DNA of 64,000 bases from Chaetoderma sp. LZ-2023a (Eukaryota; Mollusca; Caudofoveata; Chaetodermatida; Chaetodermatidae), in NCBI GenBank assembly GCA_034401795.1, contig JAVVLW010002621.1, positions 1-64,000 on the forward strand. Reading direction: 5' to 3'. The translations under genes were made by a program, and so were the position numbers. Below, one piece after another: positions 18,709 to 30,023 of this stretch; position 1 is the stretch's first letter, and every line of letters starts with the position of its first letter. The notes under the pieces are model-generated. The model searched no databases. It saw only the letters and a program-made list of their open reading frames with translations, and had not been told where the DNA came from.

Positions 18709-19475
18709 TGCTCATAGGCTCTAGAACGTCCATTCAGAATTTTGTTGCATAAATATTTTGAGTGAAAATCCTTGATTTTATTAAAAATTTACCCGAAATT
18801 GTCAAATTGCTTCTTCTCCTTACCCGATTGACCGATTTCAATTAAACTGGGCTGAAAGAATCCTATGGTCATAGGCTCTGGAACTTCTATTCAGAATGTT
18901 GTTGCGTAACTATTTTGGGTGGAAATCCTAGATTTTATTAAACATTTACTGGAGATTGTCAAATGTCTACTCCTTACTATTTTGACAGAATTTAACCAAA
19001 TTGGATTGAAAGGATTATATTGTGATAGGCTCTAGACTTCTATTCAGAATTTTGATTCATCAATTTTTTGCGTGAAAATCTGAGATTTTGTGAAGAATCT
19101 ACTGGAAATTGTCAAATTGGTACTCCTCCTTAGCTGCTTGACATATTTCAATCAAATTTCACTAATGGATTCTATGGTGGTAGGCTCTAGAAATTATATT
19201 CAGAAATTTGATTGATCAATTTTTTGGGGTGAAAATCTGAGATTTTATGAAAAATTCACCAGAAATTGTCAAAACGCTGCTTCCCCTTAGTTGCGTGACA
19301 TATTTCAAAAAAATTTGGCTAGAGTAGACTAGAATTTCTATTCAGAATTTTGATTGGTCATTTTTTTGGGTGGCCATCTTGGATTTTCCGAAAATTATCT
19401 ATCATATCTATTTAAATGCAAATGGTTGAAATGCTAATGGTCCAGGTGGGCGCCACAGGCCCTTGGGCCTCTTGG
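18709..19475 (+). mobile_element. element E body, 5' part replaced by minisatellite
   Basis: Four degraded ~150 bp units (TCTATTCAGAATTTTGATT, CTCCTTAG.TG, GACATATTTCAA) and the 3' end AATGGTCCAGGTGGGCGC ... CCCTTGGGCCTCTTG, colinear with 13557-14440. Confidence 0.75.
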
Positions 19476-19751
19476 TTGAATGGGTGGGGTGGGTGGGTGG
19501 GGGAGGGGTGTGTGGAAGAGGTAGTGGTTGGGGTGGGGTGGTAACTGGAGAGACCATATCTCAGATTCCTGGTTCATAGATGATTGGTAAACTTGATTTG
19601 ATGGGCTTTACTCTCCGAAGTCATCCGCAAATCCGTAGATAGTCTTCATCTCCTTCAGACACGGGTCAATGCAAAGCCTTGACGGGGAATGTCAGGTCAT
19701 TAGAGTTGGAATAGTCAGTGAAGAATACAGACTGATCCGTATGATCTAGGA

Positions 19752-21120
19752 ATGGAGCTTTCCAATTTATCCATCCATCATAAGACGTCATAATCAAGCA
19801 CGTAGCGTGTAGGATGATGTCACAATCATTACGTCGTGAATGGCTCAATTTAGTAGGGCTGCGCGATATACCGATACCATATTTAAAACCGATATCCTGC
19901 ACTGAAGGTTTCATAACCGATTATAAGAAATAAATATCGAAAAACCGAATATGAACATATTTTCGGGTTTTCGTATCAGGATTGTTAAAAATAAAATATA
20001 CTAACGAGCATGAAAGTGTAATGAATAATAATGCCCATACTTTCCATTAAGCTACGTTCGGGGCAACTAATAATTGAACGTGGCCCCAATTGCGCATAGT
20101 GTGTAACTCCATGTAACTCGCTGTACGCCGAGAGAAATCAAGCAGCGAATTAATTAAATAAATATCCACTCGTCTTTTCTCTGGTAGTCTCCTATAAATT
20201 TGCAATATAAAACACAATACTAACGCAGGAATTTTCATTGAAATTTGTATCGGGGAACACATTTCTAAACAACGGCATCCATTTTATTTACGTCACCGGG
20301 TAATTAACATAATGCAAAGTCGTCCCAAAACTAAATCGCCCGAATGCATACAAATCTCGCCAATAAATATAATGCTGAATACATTTTGCTGATTAGGATA
20401 TAATTTTAAATTAAATTATTACTCAAGCCGATTTTAAAACGTTATCTTCTATACACAATATCATATTAACTAATGAAATTCGCGTTCGTAATATTACAGT
20501 TAACATTTTCTACAAGGCATGATTTCGTCGCCGGGCCGAATTGGAAATGAAAGAAGAAAGGGAGATAATTACATCATAATTAATTACAATCACGTGATTT
20601 ACGTCTTTTCGCAACCTGTTTTGCTGATGATTTATGATTAATTTTGACAAAATAAACGATGCTTATTTAACTGTGCGTAATATTTAGGTGGTCTAATTAA
20701 TAATTTCACTCCCGCGATGATGGATGTTATGAGGTATATTAAGCTTTAAATGCGTAAAATGTTACGAATGTATCAGGGCGTGAAAATACGTTCTGTTTTC
20801 GTGCTATTTTTTTTATAATTTACATTTTTTGTTTCATGTCCATAAAACCGATATTCGGTTAAAACCGATATGAAAAGTCATATCGAAACCGATATGGCTG
20901 TAAGCCAAACCGCGCAGCCCTACAATTTAGTCCCATACATACGAATTGATGGCTACTATTTAAAAAACATTCTGTTGAATAGATTGAAAATAATTTGTAC
21001 GGGCACTGTTGCTGCCATAGTCAAGGAGTTCAGGGATCAAACGATCCCAGCCCAAGCAGGGTATAGGTGGAGCTTAGCTAGAGATGGGCGGGGAATATTT
21101 AAGACTGAAAGGTCCATTCT
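19752..21120 (+). repeat. CRE-hairpin element interrupted by a hAT insertion
   Basis: CRE arm 19765-19853 (AAGACGTCATAATCAAGC, GATGATGTCACAATC), then the hAT element, then CTGTTGAATAGATTGAAAAT, GGGATCAAACGATCCC and the tail GGAGCTTAGCTAGAGATGGG. The right arm of the hairpin is missing in both duplication copies. Confidence 0.7.
19854..20922 (+). mobile_element. hAT-type non-autonomous element, 1.07 kb
   Basis: TIRs TAGGGCTGCGCGATAT and (right end) AACCGCGCAGCCCTA, with an exact 8 bp target duplication CAATTTAG at 19846-19853 and 20923-20930. The paralogous locus (56557-56564) carries a single CAATTTAG and no insertion. Sub-terminal TACCGATA and AACCGATATG motifs occur at both ends. No transposase. 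Confidence 0.93.
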
Positions 21121-21235
21121 ATAATGCATAATGACAGGACTTTGTTGGCCCATATTCAACCACAATTGTCTTAAAAATTCAACATTACTTTCAAGTACAA
21201 CACTTTCACACAGAAGCCATGCTGCCAATAATGGT

Positions 21236-21350
21236 GTCTGCAGGCAAAAGGAATAATATTTTAGAAAATTTGCCATTGGAATGACTGGCCAGTTATATTA
21301 GTGGTAAAAATTTCAAAAAATGGCCTCTTAGCATTGCAAATAGACATTCA
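21236..21350. repeat. degraded B-type hairpin
   Basis: GTCTGCAGGCAAAAGGAATA ... GGAATGACTGGCCAGTTATA ... TTGCAAATAGACATTC. Confidence 0.55.
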
Positions 21351-21479
21351 ATAAGCGGATATTTAGTTTTTCTTGACCATGTTTTGGCATTAAAAGTGCT
21401 ACGATGGAGATGGTGTCAGTGAACCTGAAGTCCATGTCAAATAGAAAAGCCATCTTAAAAGTTTTCCAGTTTAATCAAC

Positions 21480-22330
21480 TTTGCAGTACACATCTCACCA
21501 TTGATTAATAATACTGGAGCCAAACTTTGACATATGCACATGTTATAATGGCTGGGCACCACTGAATGATATAGCCGAAAAAAGTCAAAGGGCAAGGTCA
21601 ACGCAACCGTGGTAAAAACTTGGTCTTTTCAATATTACCATTTTACATAGCTGTTCTTATATCTTCTTTATGTCCACTAGATCTAACCTTGGGCAGAGTT
21701 CCTTATAAATAGAGGGTATCACACATTGATGTTTGGGTAAAAAAGTCTTAGGTTATTTAAAAAAAATCTTCAACATTAATATTTTTCGTTTAGCTCATCT
21801 TAGCAGTTCATATCTCATGTTTGGTTAATCTCACTGGACCCAAACTCGGGGGAATATTTAGGAAAACTTAGCACTTCATGTCTCGTCTTTGTTTAAGCAT
21901 ACTGGATCTAACCTTGGGCACATACTTCCTTATAAAATATAAAGGCCGTCGTACAATGAGGTTTGGATCACATGGTCAAAGGTCAAGTTCATTTCAACAT
22001 TAACATTTTGTGTTTAGTTCAACTTCACCGTTTATATCTCATATTTGTGTAATCATACGGGAGCCAACGTTAGATGCCTGCTTCTATCTAATGAGAAGAA
22101 ATGGCACATGGCACCTTGGATTTAAAAGGTCAAACCTTAAGGCCACTCTCTCCTTGCTAAAACATAATTTATTCAACACTATCATTTTGCACAACTTAGC
22201 AGTTTATATCTCGTTTTGTTAAGCATACAGGGGACAAATTCAGACATACTTCTTTATAATGAGATATCACAAAATAATAACCGTGGAATCAAAAGGTGAA
22301 GGTCAGTGTGACAAAGCTGACCAACTGGTT
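21480..22330 (+). repeat. ~230 bp diffuse tandem repeat
   Basis: Three to four units with TTAGCAGTTCATATCTCATG, CATACTGGATCTAACCTTGG, CTTCCTTATAAAATATAAAG and GGTCAAAGGTCAAGTTCATT. Non-coding. Copy B is at 57120-57900. Confidence 0.6.
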
Positions 22331-22718
22331 AACGAAGGATCAACCAAGGAATAGTTGAACTGTGAGGTTGACTTTGCAGAACACGCATATTATTAAAGCC
22401 ACACGAACTACCAGCAGGCAGCATAATTATGCAATACACAGCCTCAGTAGGGAGGATCAGACATGTATCTTCAGATTAGGGACTGGCCACAATCGTCTCA
22501 ATGCATATCTTCACTGCCTCAAAATTACAGATTCTGCACTTTGTAAGTGTCACTAAGCTGAAGAAACAGTAGAACATGTCTTGCAACAGTGTCATCAGTA
22601 TGAACAGGCTAGAAGAAACTTCTGGCCTATTGAAGTATCTTTTAAAGAGATCAGAGGAGACCGAGACAGTTTGATGACCACTGCAGCTTTCATGCACCAA
22701 TTAATGAAAACAGTCTAA
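22330..22718 (+). pseudogene. non-LTR retrotransposon RNase H / C-terminal fragment
   Basis: Reads ADQLVNEGSTKE* (RNase H end motif), then AHTNYQQA..YAIHSLSRED, TCIFRLGTGHNRLNAYLHCL, ITDSALCKCH, EHVLQQC, and FMHQLMKTV, across stops and shifts. The 'LSRE.Q..IFRLRTGH' block and Cys-rich end are typical of LINE pol proteins with an RNase H domain. Copy B 57900-58300 is nearly the same. Confidence 0.7.
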
Positions 22719-22904
22719 AAGTACTGTCATGAGAAAGATGAACGCAAGAAGATGTGATAATGACAAAATTTAATGGTGGTGTCAGCAGTAACATTTTGCT
22801 TTTACCTAAATTTAGCAGTTCATATCTCATGAGTTAGTCATACTGCAACCAAACTTAGTCACCTCCTAATTGGAGACGATGACACAATTCACGTCACCAT
22901 TTTT

Positions 22905-23420
22905 AGCCATGCTCCACTCATCTCTAGCTAAGCTCCAACCACACCTCACGCGTATTGGGATCGATCGGTCTCTGAATTCCTTAACTATCAATCTCTAGAA
23001 AACTATACAGGTAAGCTGTTGAATATCTTGAAACTAACTTTACTGTGCATTGTTGCTCTGACAGTAACAGCCTCCAGTCAAATTAGCTACAAAATATTCA
23101 ACAGCATGTTTATTAAATAGTAGAGATATACAATTCGTACAACGCACCAGACTATTAAGAGTTAAAGATGGGCCAAATAGATTAATTTATGACGTAATGC
23201 TTATGATGTCATCCTATACGCCGCTTAGCTGATTATGACGCCATCCTACACGCCACTTAGTTCATTATGACGCCATCCTACATGCCACTTAGCTGATTAT
23301 GACACCATCCTACACGCCGCTTAGCTGGTTATGATGCCATCCTACACACCACTTAGCTGAATATGACGCCATCCTACACGCCACTTAGCTGATTATGACA
23401 TCAAATGATAGATGGATACT
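22905..23420 (-). repeat. CRE-hairpin element whose CRE arm became a tandem array
   Basis: Tail CATCTCTAGCTAAGCTCCAA, GGGATCGATCGGTCTC, hairpin (about 23014-23104), TTTATTAAATAGTAGAGATA box, then 23205-23401, a run of ~6 copies of a ~32-36 bp unit with CGCCATCCTACACGCCACTT and AGCTGATTATGA. Copy B has ~8 units. Confidence 0.75.
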
Positions 23421-23494
23421 CTGGGAAGATCCATTACTTTGAGATCAAAATGTCGAAGATCATGGTCACCGATAATGGAAGAATCCAGTCTTAG

Positions 23495-23840
23495 CTATTC
23501 CCTGCTCATCTCTAGCTAAGCTCCACCCATGCTTTGCCGGTATTGGGATCGATCCTGCACTCCCTGAATCTCAATTTCCGGAAAACTATACAGGTAGCAT
23601 GTTAAACTTTTTGAAGCTAATTTGACTGTGTGCTATTGTTAGCAGCAGCGCCCAGCTAAAATTAATTTCAAGATATTCAACAGAATGTTTATTAAATAGT
23701 AAATACATACAATTCGTACAGCATGACAGACTATTAAACGGATGTTTACTATATATGGCGCATCATTCATGACACTTTATTATGGCGTCAGCCTACTTGC
23801 CACATAGTTGATTATGACGTCATATGATTGACCTAGAAAC
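23495..23840 (-). repeat. CRE-hairpin element, reverse copy
   Basis: TCATCTCTAGCTAAGCTCCA, GGTATTGGGATCGATCC, hairpin 23598-23683, TTTATTAAATAGTAAATACA, then ATTATGGCGTCAGCC and GATTATGACGTCATATGATT. Confidence 0.7.
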
Positions 23841-24419
23841 GGGATTCCTCCATATGTCTTATATATTTGTTTTATAGTTGAAGTAAAGCTTCAACGTTCA
23901 TTGCAATGTTTTAATGTTGAGCTTCATGTCTGCATTGCAACCACATTTCTGATTTATTACGTGTGCTGTCTTTTCAGAACTAGAAAACCGAGCCTTTTTT
24001 AGTGTCTTTTGATATATAGGTTTCATATATGTTAGTCACATGGTCAACCCGGAAACATCTGCTTAGAAATCATTTATTTTATTTTCTAGCTTTCCACAAT
24101 GCCTAATACTGAATTGATAGCATCAAATCAAATCAAAATCAAATCAAATAAACATTATTTGCTACTATTTATGAATATTTAAATATATATTGGCAACAAC
24201 CAGAGGCAGTGCTGCTAGGGTGATGGATCTTTCACATAAAACTGTGCAGTTTGGTCGAGAGGGTGATTACATCATCAATATTTGAATTCAAAATGACTTG
24301 CTGTTGACCAATAAGATTCGAGTTTTTTTGGCGGGGGAAAAGGGGTGTGTGGCCAATTCAAATATTGATGACGCCATCACTGGATGTATTCTGGAGGTAT
24401 ATCAAATCAAGGCGTCAAG

Positions 24420-25920
24420 ACACTGTAGGCATCAACACCCTGAGACAATATTGACAAATCATTAGTGAGTTTAAACAGAAAGCTGAGGCATTGAAGGAAC
24501 AATTCACATCAGTGTTCACCAGGGAAAACTGTAACAACTTCCTATCTAAGCCATCCTCGTCATACAACAGCCTCAGCAACATCCAGATAACATCACATGG
24601 AGTTGAAAAAGCGTGGCAAAGACGGAAACCATTTACAGCAGCAGGCCCTAACCAAATTCCTGTAAGAATCCTCAAAGAAACATCTAACCAAATAGCACCA
24701 ATCCTTGCCTCTTTATTTCAACAATCACTGAATCTGTCTACCATACCATCAGACTGGAGACAAGCCAACATCACACCAATCTTCAAAAAAGGAGACCGAA
24801 CAAAAGCATCATGCAACACCTAGACTCGAATGGCATACTCCATCCTAAGCAACATATATTCTGATCCAAATGACCATGTTAGGCTCAGCTTGCCATTACA
24901 ATGGATGAACTCACCAAATGCCTAGACCAATGGAAACAAGTTGTGTAGCAATGTTGGACGTTGCCAAAGTGTTTGATAAGGTGCCACACAAGCGGCTACT
25001 CTAAAAACTCCACCACAATGGCATACAAGGAGACGTCCTTCGCTGGGTCGACGACTTCCTCACCGACAGGCGCCAAAAAGTAATCCTTATTGGAGAATCA
25101 TCCAACTCAACAGAGGTACTGTCAGGTGTTCCACAAGGCTCAGTATAAGGACCAATTTTTTTCTTAGTCTTCAACAATGATATCGCCGAGATGAGTTCAA
25201 CAATCAGACTCTTCGCAGATGACTGTCTTCTCTACCACACCATCCAATCCCGTGAAGACCAACGGATTCTGCAAAAGGACATGGACACACATATGTCATG
25301 GACAGACACCTGGAAAATGGAGTTCAACGTAGCAAAGCGCAACATCCTGAAAGTCACCTAGCATAGATCCAGCTACAGTACCCACTACACAATGCAAGAT
25401 CAGATCCTAAAAGAGACCATATCAAACCCATACCTCAGGGTGGAGTTGGCCATTAACCTAAAATGCAACAAACATACCTCCAACTTCACAAGCTCAGCTC
25501 ACAGAGTTCTTGGATTCCTCAACAGAAACATTCATGCGTGGCCTCAATCAGTAAAGAAGTGGGCTTAGCAAATACTGGTCAGGCCAAAACTGGAAAACAG
25601 TTCTACAGTTTGGGACCCATCAACAAATGATCTAAGCCAATCCAGCAAGACTGTCGAGAGGAAAGTAGCAAGATTTGTGCTAGCTCGACCTGTCTGCAAA
25701 TATTCAAGACATAGCATTACCGGCATGCTAACAAGCCTAGGATGGGTGTCCCGTGCACAGAGAAGAAAAACAAGTGTGACATTCATGTAGAAAATTCTAA
25801 AAGACCATGTAGCAATACCAAGAACTGTGGCGATCTGGAATGGCCTGGTTGATAGCATCATCTCAGCACCGGATGTAGACACATTCAAGAGCTACATCCG
25901 GGAGGTGATGATCTAAGCCT
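24420..25920 (+). pseudogene. jockey/CR1-like LINE reverse transcriptase relic, copy A
   Basis: Starts KAEALKEQFTSVFTREN; RT blocks FTAAGPNQIPVRILKETS, SDWRQANITPIFKKGDR, DKVPHKRLL, VLSGVPQGS, LFADDCLLY (catalytic FADD kept), then LVRPKLE and a C-terminal IWNGLVDSIISAPDVDTFKS. There are at least five stops or shifts and a deletion after KGDRTKAS that copy B lacks. It is followed by a conserved 3' sequence (GACGGAGTGGCCGTCTTTAT) and a TA tract. Dead element. Confidence 0.85.
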
Positions 25921-26100
25921 CTGCAATCGCTGTAAATATGTATATAAACTGCTTTTATTCCAGAGACGGAGTGGCCGTCTTTATCCAGACGGATACCTGA
26001 GCGTGATGTTCAGTATGAATTTCGCCCAGTATTAGTACAGAAACAGGTACTGATCACCGTCTCGACCAATTAGCGGAGCCGCCTATAATGTCGCCATTCT

Positions 26101-26118
26101 ACTGTATATATATATATT
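26101..26118. repeat. short (TA)n tract
   Basis: About 14 bases of TA at the LINE 3' flank; the same site in copy B has expanded to about 90 bases. Confidence 0.85.
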
Positions 26119-26458
26119 GGCTACAATAATCCATTGAAGGCGGTGCCCTTTGGGTGATGGATCCTTCACATAAAATACATACAGCTTTCGCAATATGGTG
26201 GCGACAACGCAACAGTACTTTACAAAGATTCTACATGTAACATAAAGACAAGAAAAGGGGAAAGAGACAGAAAAGGAAATAAAGAAAAAGAATAATGGTG
26301 GTATTAGCATAGCATCTACCTGCACTGTGCGATGTAAATTAAAGAAAAAGTGAGTTAACAGTTTACTTGTTTGAACTCTGACATGGGTGGTTCAGGGAGC
26401 TGAGGGTAGGTTGGTGGGTTGGGGCGTGTGGAGGGTGGGGGGGGGGTGTTTGAATCTT

Positions 26459-26460
26459 CA

Positions 26461-26508
<48 letters not shown>

Positions 26509-26521
26509 CCTCGCCCTCGTG

Positions 26522-26584
<63 letters not shown>

Positions 26585-26592
26585 ATGCGTGT
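26459..26592 (+). repeat. (ATT)n then (GTGC)n microsatellites
   Basis: ATT repeats run 26459-26508; GTGC repeats run 26519-26592. The poly-I, poly-Y, poly-N and 'ACVR'/'THAR' frames here are artefacts. Confidence 0.95.
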
Positions 26593-26799
26593 GTCTTTCT
26601 GTCTGTTCCTCTGTCCGTCCTTCCATCCATCTCTCCGTCTATCCATATGACCGCCCGTCCATCTTTGTGTCTGGGGACATATCTTAAAAATTACTGATCC
26701 GATTGTGCTGACATTTTAACACAAGAATGTTTGTTGATTTCCAGACAGGATTTCTCAGCAGCAGTAGTAGTAGGATTAGTGAGATGGGGTACACTCGTT

Positions 26800-27190
26800 C
26801 CGGAGTACCCATCCATCATAAAACGTCATAATGAACTGCGTGATGTGTACAATGACATCATAATGAATGACGTCATGAATGACGTCGATAAGTACCTCAC
26901 GAATGCATGTTTGAAGACGGTATATGCGTTGTTGTACAAATTGTTTGCTTTTACTATTTAATAAATATTCTGTTGAATATTTTGAAACTAATTTGACCTG
27001 GCGCTGTTGCTGCTATAGGCAGCAACAGCACCCAGTCAAATTAGTTACAAAATATTCAACAGCTTCCCTGTATAGCTTTTAGGAAATTGATGGCTATGGC
27101 ATTTGGGGATCGATCAATCCCAACACGGCGAGGTGTGGCTGGAGCGTAGTTAGTGATGGGCGGGGCATAGCTAACAATGGAAAGGTCCGT
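26800..27190 (+). repeat. CRE-hairpin element, full forward copy
   Basis: CRE arm with AAACGTCATAATGAAC, AATGACATCATAATGAA, TGACGTCATGAATGACGTCG; hairpin 26970-27062 (93 bp); then TTGGGGATCGATCAATCCCA and GGGCGGGGCATAGCTA. Confidence 0.8.
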
Positions 27191-27477
27191 TATGTACTTA
27201 TACATGGCGCTGTTGGATGGTTTACTGACTTGCATTTAACAAATAGTAAGAACTTAAAATTAATCTCGGTCACCACCCATGCCCATATATGGCCATGTTG
27301 GCCTGGTTTAATATGAAAATGAGATGACGTCATCACTCTCTCATTGAGTCAACATAGCCGCCTATATCCTTGCGCTTCTAGTCTGCATTATCTGGTGTTG
27401 CGGAAGATCAAAATAGCTCAAGCCCTGGGATAAAAGGAGTAGTCACGCCAAACGGTGTAATTACACTAGAGTCAGCA

Positions 27478-28245
27478 ATGCCCAGAACAACTAATACCAG
27501 TAATATGCCATCCGACATCTGTCTAATATGCAATGGGGCATCTGTCATGGAGACAATGCAAATGTGAATCGTGTCTTCAGTGCCTTCATTATGTATATGC
27601 CGGCCTTACTACTGAGTCTGCTCAGAAAATACCCTTTCTGTGTCTATCTGTCAACACAGCATCGAACACCGATAAGTCACTGGTCAACAAAGCTGCAGAT
27701 GTCAGGTTTATTAATATTAGCTACGGGCATACAACCTATAATCTTTCGACGCAAAAGCTCTCCGCACGTGACTTAACACAACTCAGTAGCACAATATCTT
27801 CTTGCAATCCTGCTTCCAACGCCATATCTGTTGTGCAAGCGCTCCTAGGAGACATGTATATAACCCAGCAAACTATAAAAAGGTAAGCTAATAATGTGTC
27901 AAAGAATCAATGTATCCGTGTTGAAAACATAGACCAACAACAATTCTCTCAGCTAAAGTCATACATTGCAACCATGTAGCAAAAGATCAAAGACCAAAAT
28001 AGGACACCCTCGCTTCTGCAGACAACATCTAGCAACACTGACACATGTCATGCTCAGAATCCTCAACTGGAGCTACATCCACCTACCCCATTCAGGATCA
28101 TCTAATGTTACATCAGGGGAAAATTAACCTCCTGTTGGAATATCACAAAAACAATTATGATAGGCTAAGCCATATGACTGATGTGATAGGAAACTTTAGG
28201 TACTCCGAGAGAAGCGATCTTCTACACATTCCTGGGCAAACCTGA
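27478..28245 (+). pseudogene. possible LINE ORF1-like relic with PHD-type Cys/His cluster
   Basis: From ATG at 27478: MPRTTNTSNMPSDICLICNG, then after a +1 shift CKCESCLQCLHYVYAGLT ... FLCLS, i.e. C-x2-C, C-x2-C, Cys/His, as in the PHD-like domain of some LINE ORF1 proteins. It continues as an unrecognised Ser/Gln-rich frame to about 28245 with stops. The paralogue at 63325-64000 has the same shift. Could also be a decayed host gene. Confidence 0.45.
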
Positions 28246-28404
28246 GGCAAACGGGACTACACCAAAACATCACATCGCCATCCCTAGTCCGCTTCATTCA
28301 GAGATGATACCACAGTATCCACCATGTCCACTGCCATGCTACTATCAACATCCAGCTGGGATAAGCTGTATCCAACACAATCTTATCATACTATTATTAG
28401 TCAA

Positions 28405-28580
28405 AATAACAGCATCTTTATTAAATGGTAAAGACATTCAATTCGTACAACAGCGCTTAGTCTGTCACCAATTATGCGTTCGTGACGTACTTATCTACGT
28501 CATTCACGATGTCTTTGAGTATGACATCATCCTACACATAACGCAGTTGATTATCATTGTGATTGAAGTAATGCTGAGAA
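28405..28580 (-). repeat. CRE arm fragment of a CRE-hairpin element
   Basis: TTTATTAAATGGTAAAGACA, CCAATTATGCGTTCGTGACG, CTACGTCATTCACGATGT, TATGACATCATCCTACAC; the hairpin is absent. Confidence 0.65.
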
Positions 28581-28660
28581 TCCATCCAAGCAATCAGCAC
28601 TCCAAAAATGTACATAGGTTACTAGATTGTGCTATAGATGACAGAATAATAGTAGAAAGG

Positions 28661-28786
28661 GAAGACTCCTATGAAAGGGGAATTTCTATTGAAAAAATTG
28701 TCATTGTTTACGATCATTTATTCATAAGTGGCCATTATTACTGCACGTTGGTTTTAATACGATGTTATTTAACAACAGGAAGCACA
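28661..28786 (+). repeat. dispersed ~126 bp repeat, copy 1
   Basis: GAAGACTCCTATGAAAGGGG ... GCACGTTGGTTTTAATACGA ... AACAACAGGAAGCACA; copy 2 is at 32728-32853. Confidence 0.8.
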
Positions 28787-28969
28787 ATAGATGTGTCTTA
28801 TGACCGCGTCTGCCTTTCAAATATACAAGATTAGTCTTAACGTCTAAGTTATATTATTATATTAATGATGGATAGGCGACAGATTTTCTATAGCTACAGC
28901 CATTAGAATTAGACACAAAGTTGTTGAGTAGGTGCCTTTGTAAGTTACTGCACCCATTCAGAAGTCTGC

Positions 28970-29635
28970 TTAGAATAATGTTGGCCAACCTGAGCCTGTA
29001 TAATAATACAAATGGGGAGGGTGTATGTAGTTCATGGCGCGACGATTGCTCTTAAATTCCGCTATACTCGAAGCCATTGTAACCTGCGCTTGAAGGTTTT
29101 TCCAGGCACGAATAGCTTTTGGAAAGAATGATCTATTACATATTTCGGTTTGACATCTGAGCCGGGTAATAAGGTAATAGTGAGTGAGTGAGTGGGTAGG
29201 TGGGTGGGTGGGAGGGTGGTGAGGGAGGGAAGGAGGGATTTGATTGATTGATTGAGTGAGTGAGTGATTGAGTGATTGAGTGAGTGAGTGAGTGAGTGAG
29301 TGAGTGAGTGAGTGAGTGAGTGAGTGAGTGAGTGAGTGAGTGAGTGGGTGGGTGGGTGGGTGGGTGAGTGAGTGAGGGCGGGCGGGCGGGCGGGAGGGAG
29401 GGAGGGAGGGAGGGAGGGAGGGAGTCCAGGCCTGATATATTTGTGGAAGATAATCCCTCAGTGACAGATCATTCATTCCATTCATAATCCATATGTGGAT
29501 TTCGTGTTTATGCATCAGAGTTTCCATGCTGATTTCCAAATTGATAGCAGCAGCAATACAGATAAGGGTACTGATTGTTCTGAGTACGTCCATTGGAACA
29601 ATTTCTAATCTATCAACAAAATAGTGTACATTCAT
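28970..29635 (-). pseudogene. LINE C-terminal fragment invaded by tetranucleotide repeats
   Basis: On the minus strand an open frame of 221 codons ends with TRLRCQTEICNRSFFPKAIR AWKNL, the usual final block of jockey/CR1-type RT proteins ('..FFP..I..WN.L'). The middle is a (TGAG/GGTG/GGGA)n expansion (29180-29424) read as HSLT and PPSL repeats, so the openness is partly repeat-driven. The first ~70 residues are unrecognised. Confidence 0.55.
29180..29424 (+). repeat. (GAGT)n/(GGTG)n/(GGGA)n microsatellite
   Basis: Continuous purine-rich tetranucleotide tract with phase changes. Confidence 0.93.
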
Positions 29636-29639
29636 GACT

Positions 29640-30020
29640 GGTAGTACAATAAAGTGAAATTAAAAAGAAATAATATGAGTTGGATTGGGTATAATTAGGT
29701 TTATCAGTTGAGAAGCTTAATCATATAACCACGTCTTTCTTATGATATGTGTGGTATATCATTATAGCTTGAAAACGAAGCCTTGTTGTGGAATTTGGTA
29801 TTACACTGAGTTAGATGTATATATCCCTTTTGTATTTGCTCTCTTTTTCTAAGTTTTAATTTATCGCTTCGTTTTCTGTTATTAAGATTTAATAAAGCTA
29901 TCTTCTATATCTAAATGTTATTCAGTTGGTGTCCATGTGTGTGGTAGGCGGACGGGAGCACCGTACTACATCCGAGGGCACAGTAAGGTTTGACCCAACT
30001 TAACCCTTTGCGCTATCCAG
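29640..30020. other. intergenic, nothing recognised
   Basis: AT-rich sequence with an AATAAAG at about 29890; no coding or repeat assignment. Confidence 0.4.
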
Positions 30021-30023
30021 TAA

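Larger units (their letters stand above)
16505..28148 (+). repeat. segmental duplication, copy A (~11.6 kb)
   Basis: Colinear and in the same orientation as 52312-64000. Homology starts at AGCAAACTTGATGCCTGC and runs through every feature to the window end, where copy B stops; the right boundary is therefore unseen. Differences include a 1.07 kb hAT insertion here, a shorter minisatellite, a shorter TA tract and a ~70-100 bp deletion in the LINE. Confidence 0.92.

Noticed and set aside
17305-18724. Long open frames of KLRTDG, ILNFPS and SLTSHP repeats on both strands (also 49737-51193 and 53197-55423)
   Set aside because: They arise from an 18 bp minisatellite; a unit divisible by three keeps several frames open, and there is no start, domain or codon signal.
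23205-23401. CRISPR-like array (~36 bp period)
   Set aside because: Units are contiguous tandem repeats without unique spacers, in a eukaryotic repeat-rich context.
24420-25920. Functional LINE
   Set aside because: The catalytic FADD is kept, but several stops and frameshifts and a deletion disrupt the frame; copy B is also broken.
26363-26697. Poly-I/Y/N and 'ACVR/THAR' frames (also 62157-62606, 61782-62155)
   Set aside because: Direct translations of ATT, GTGC and TA microsatellites.
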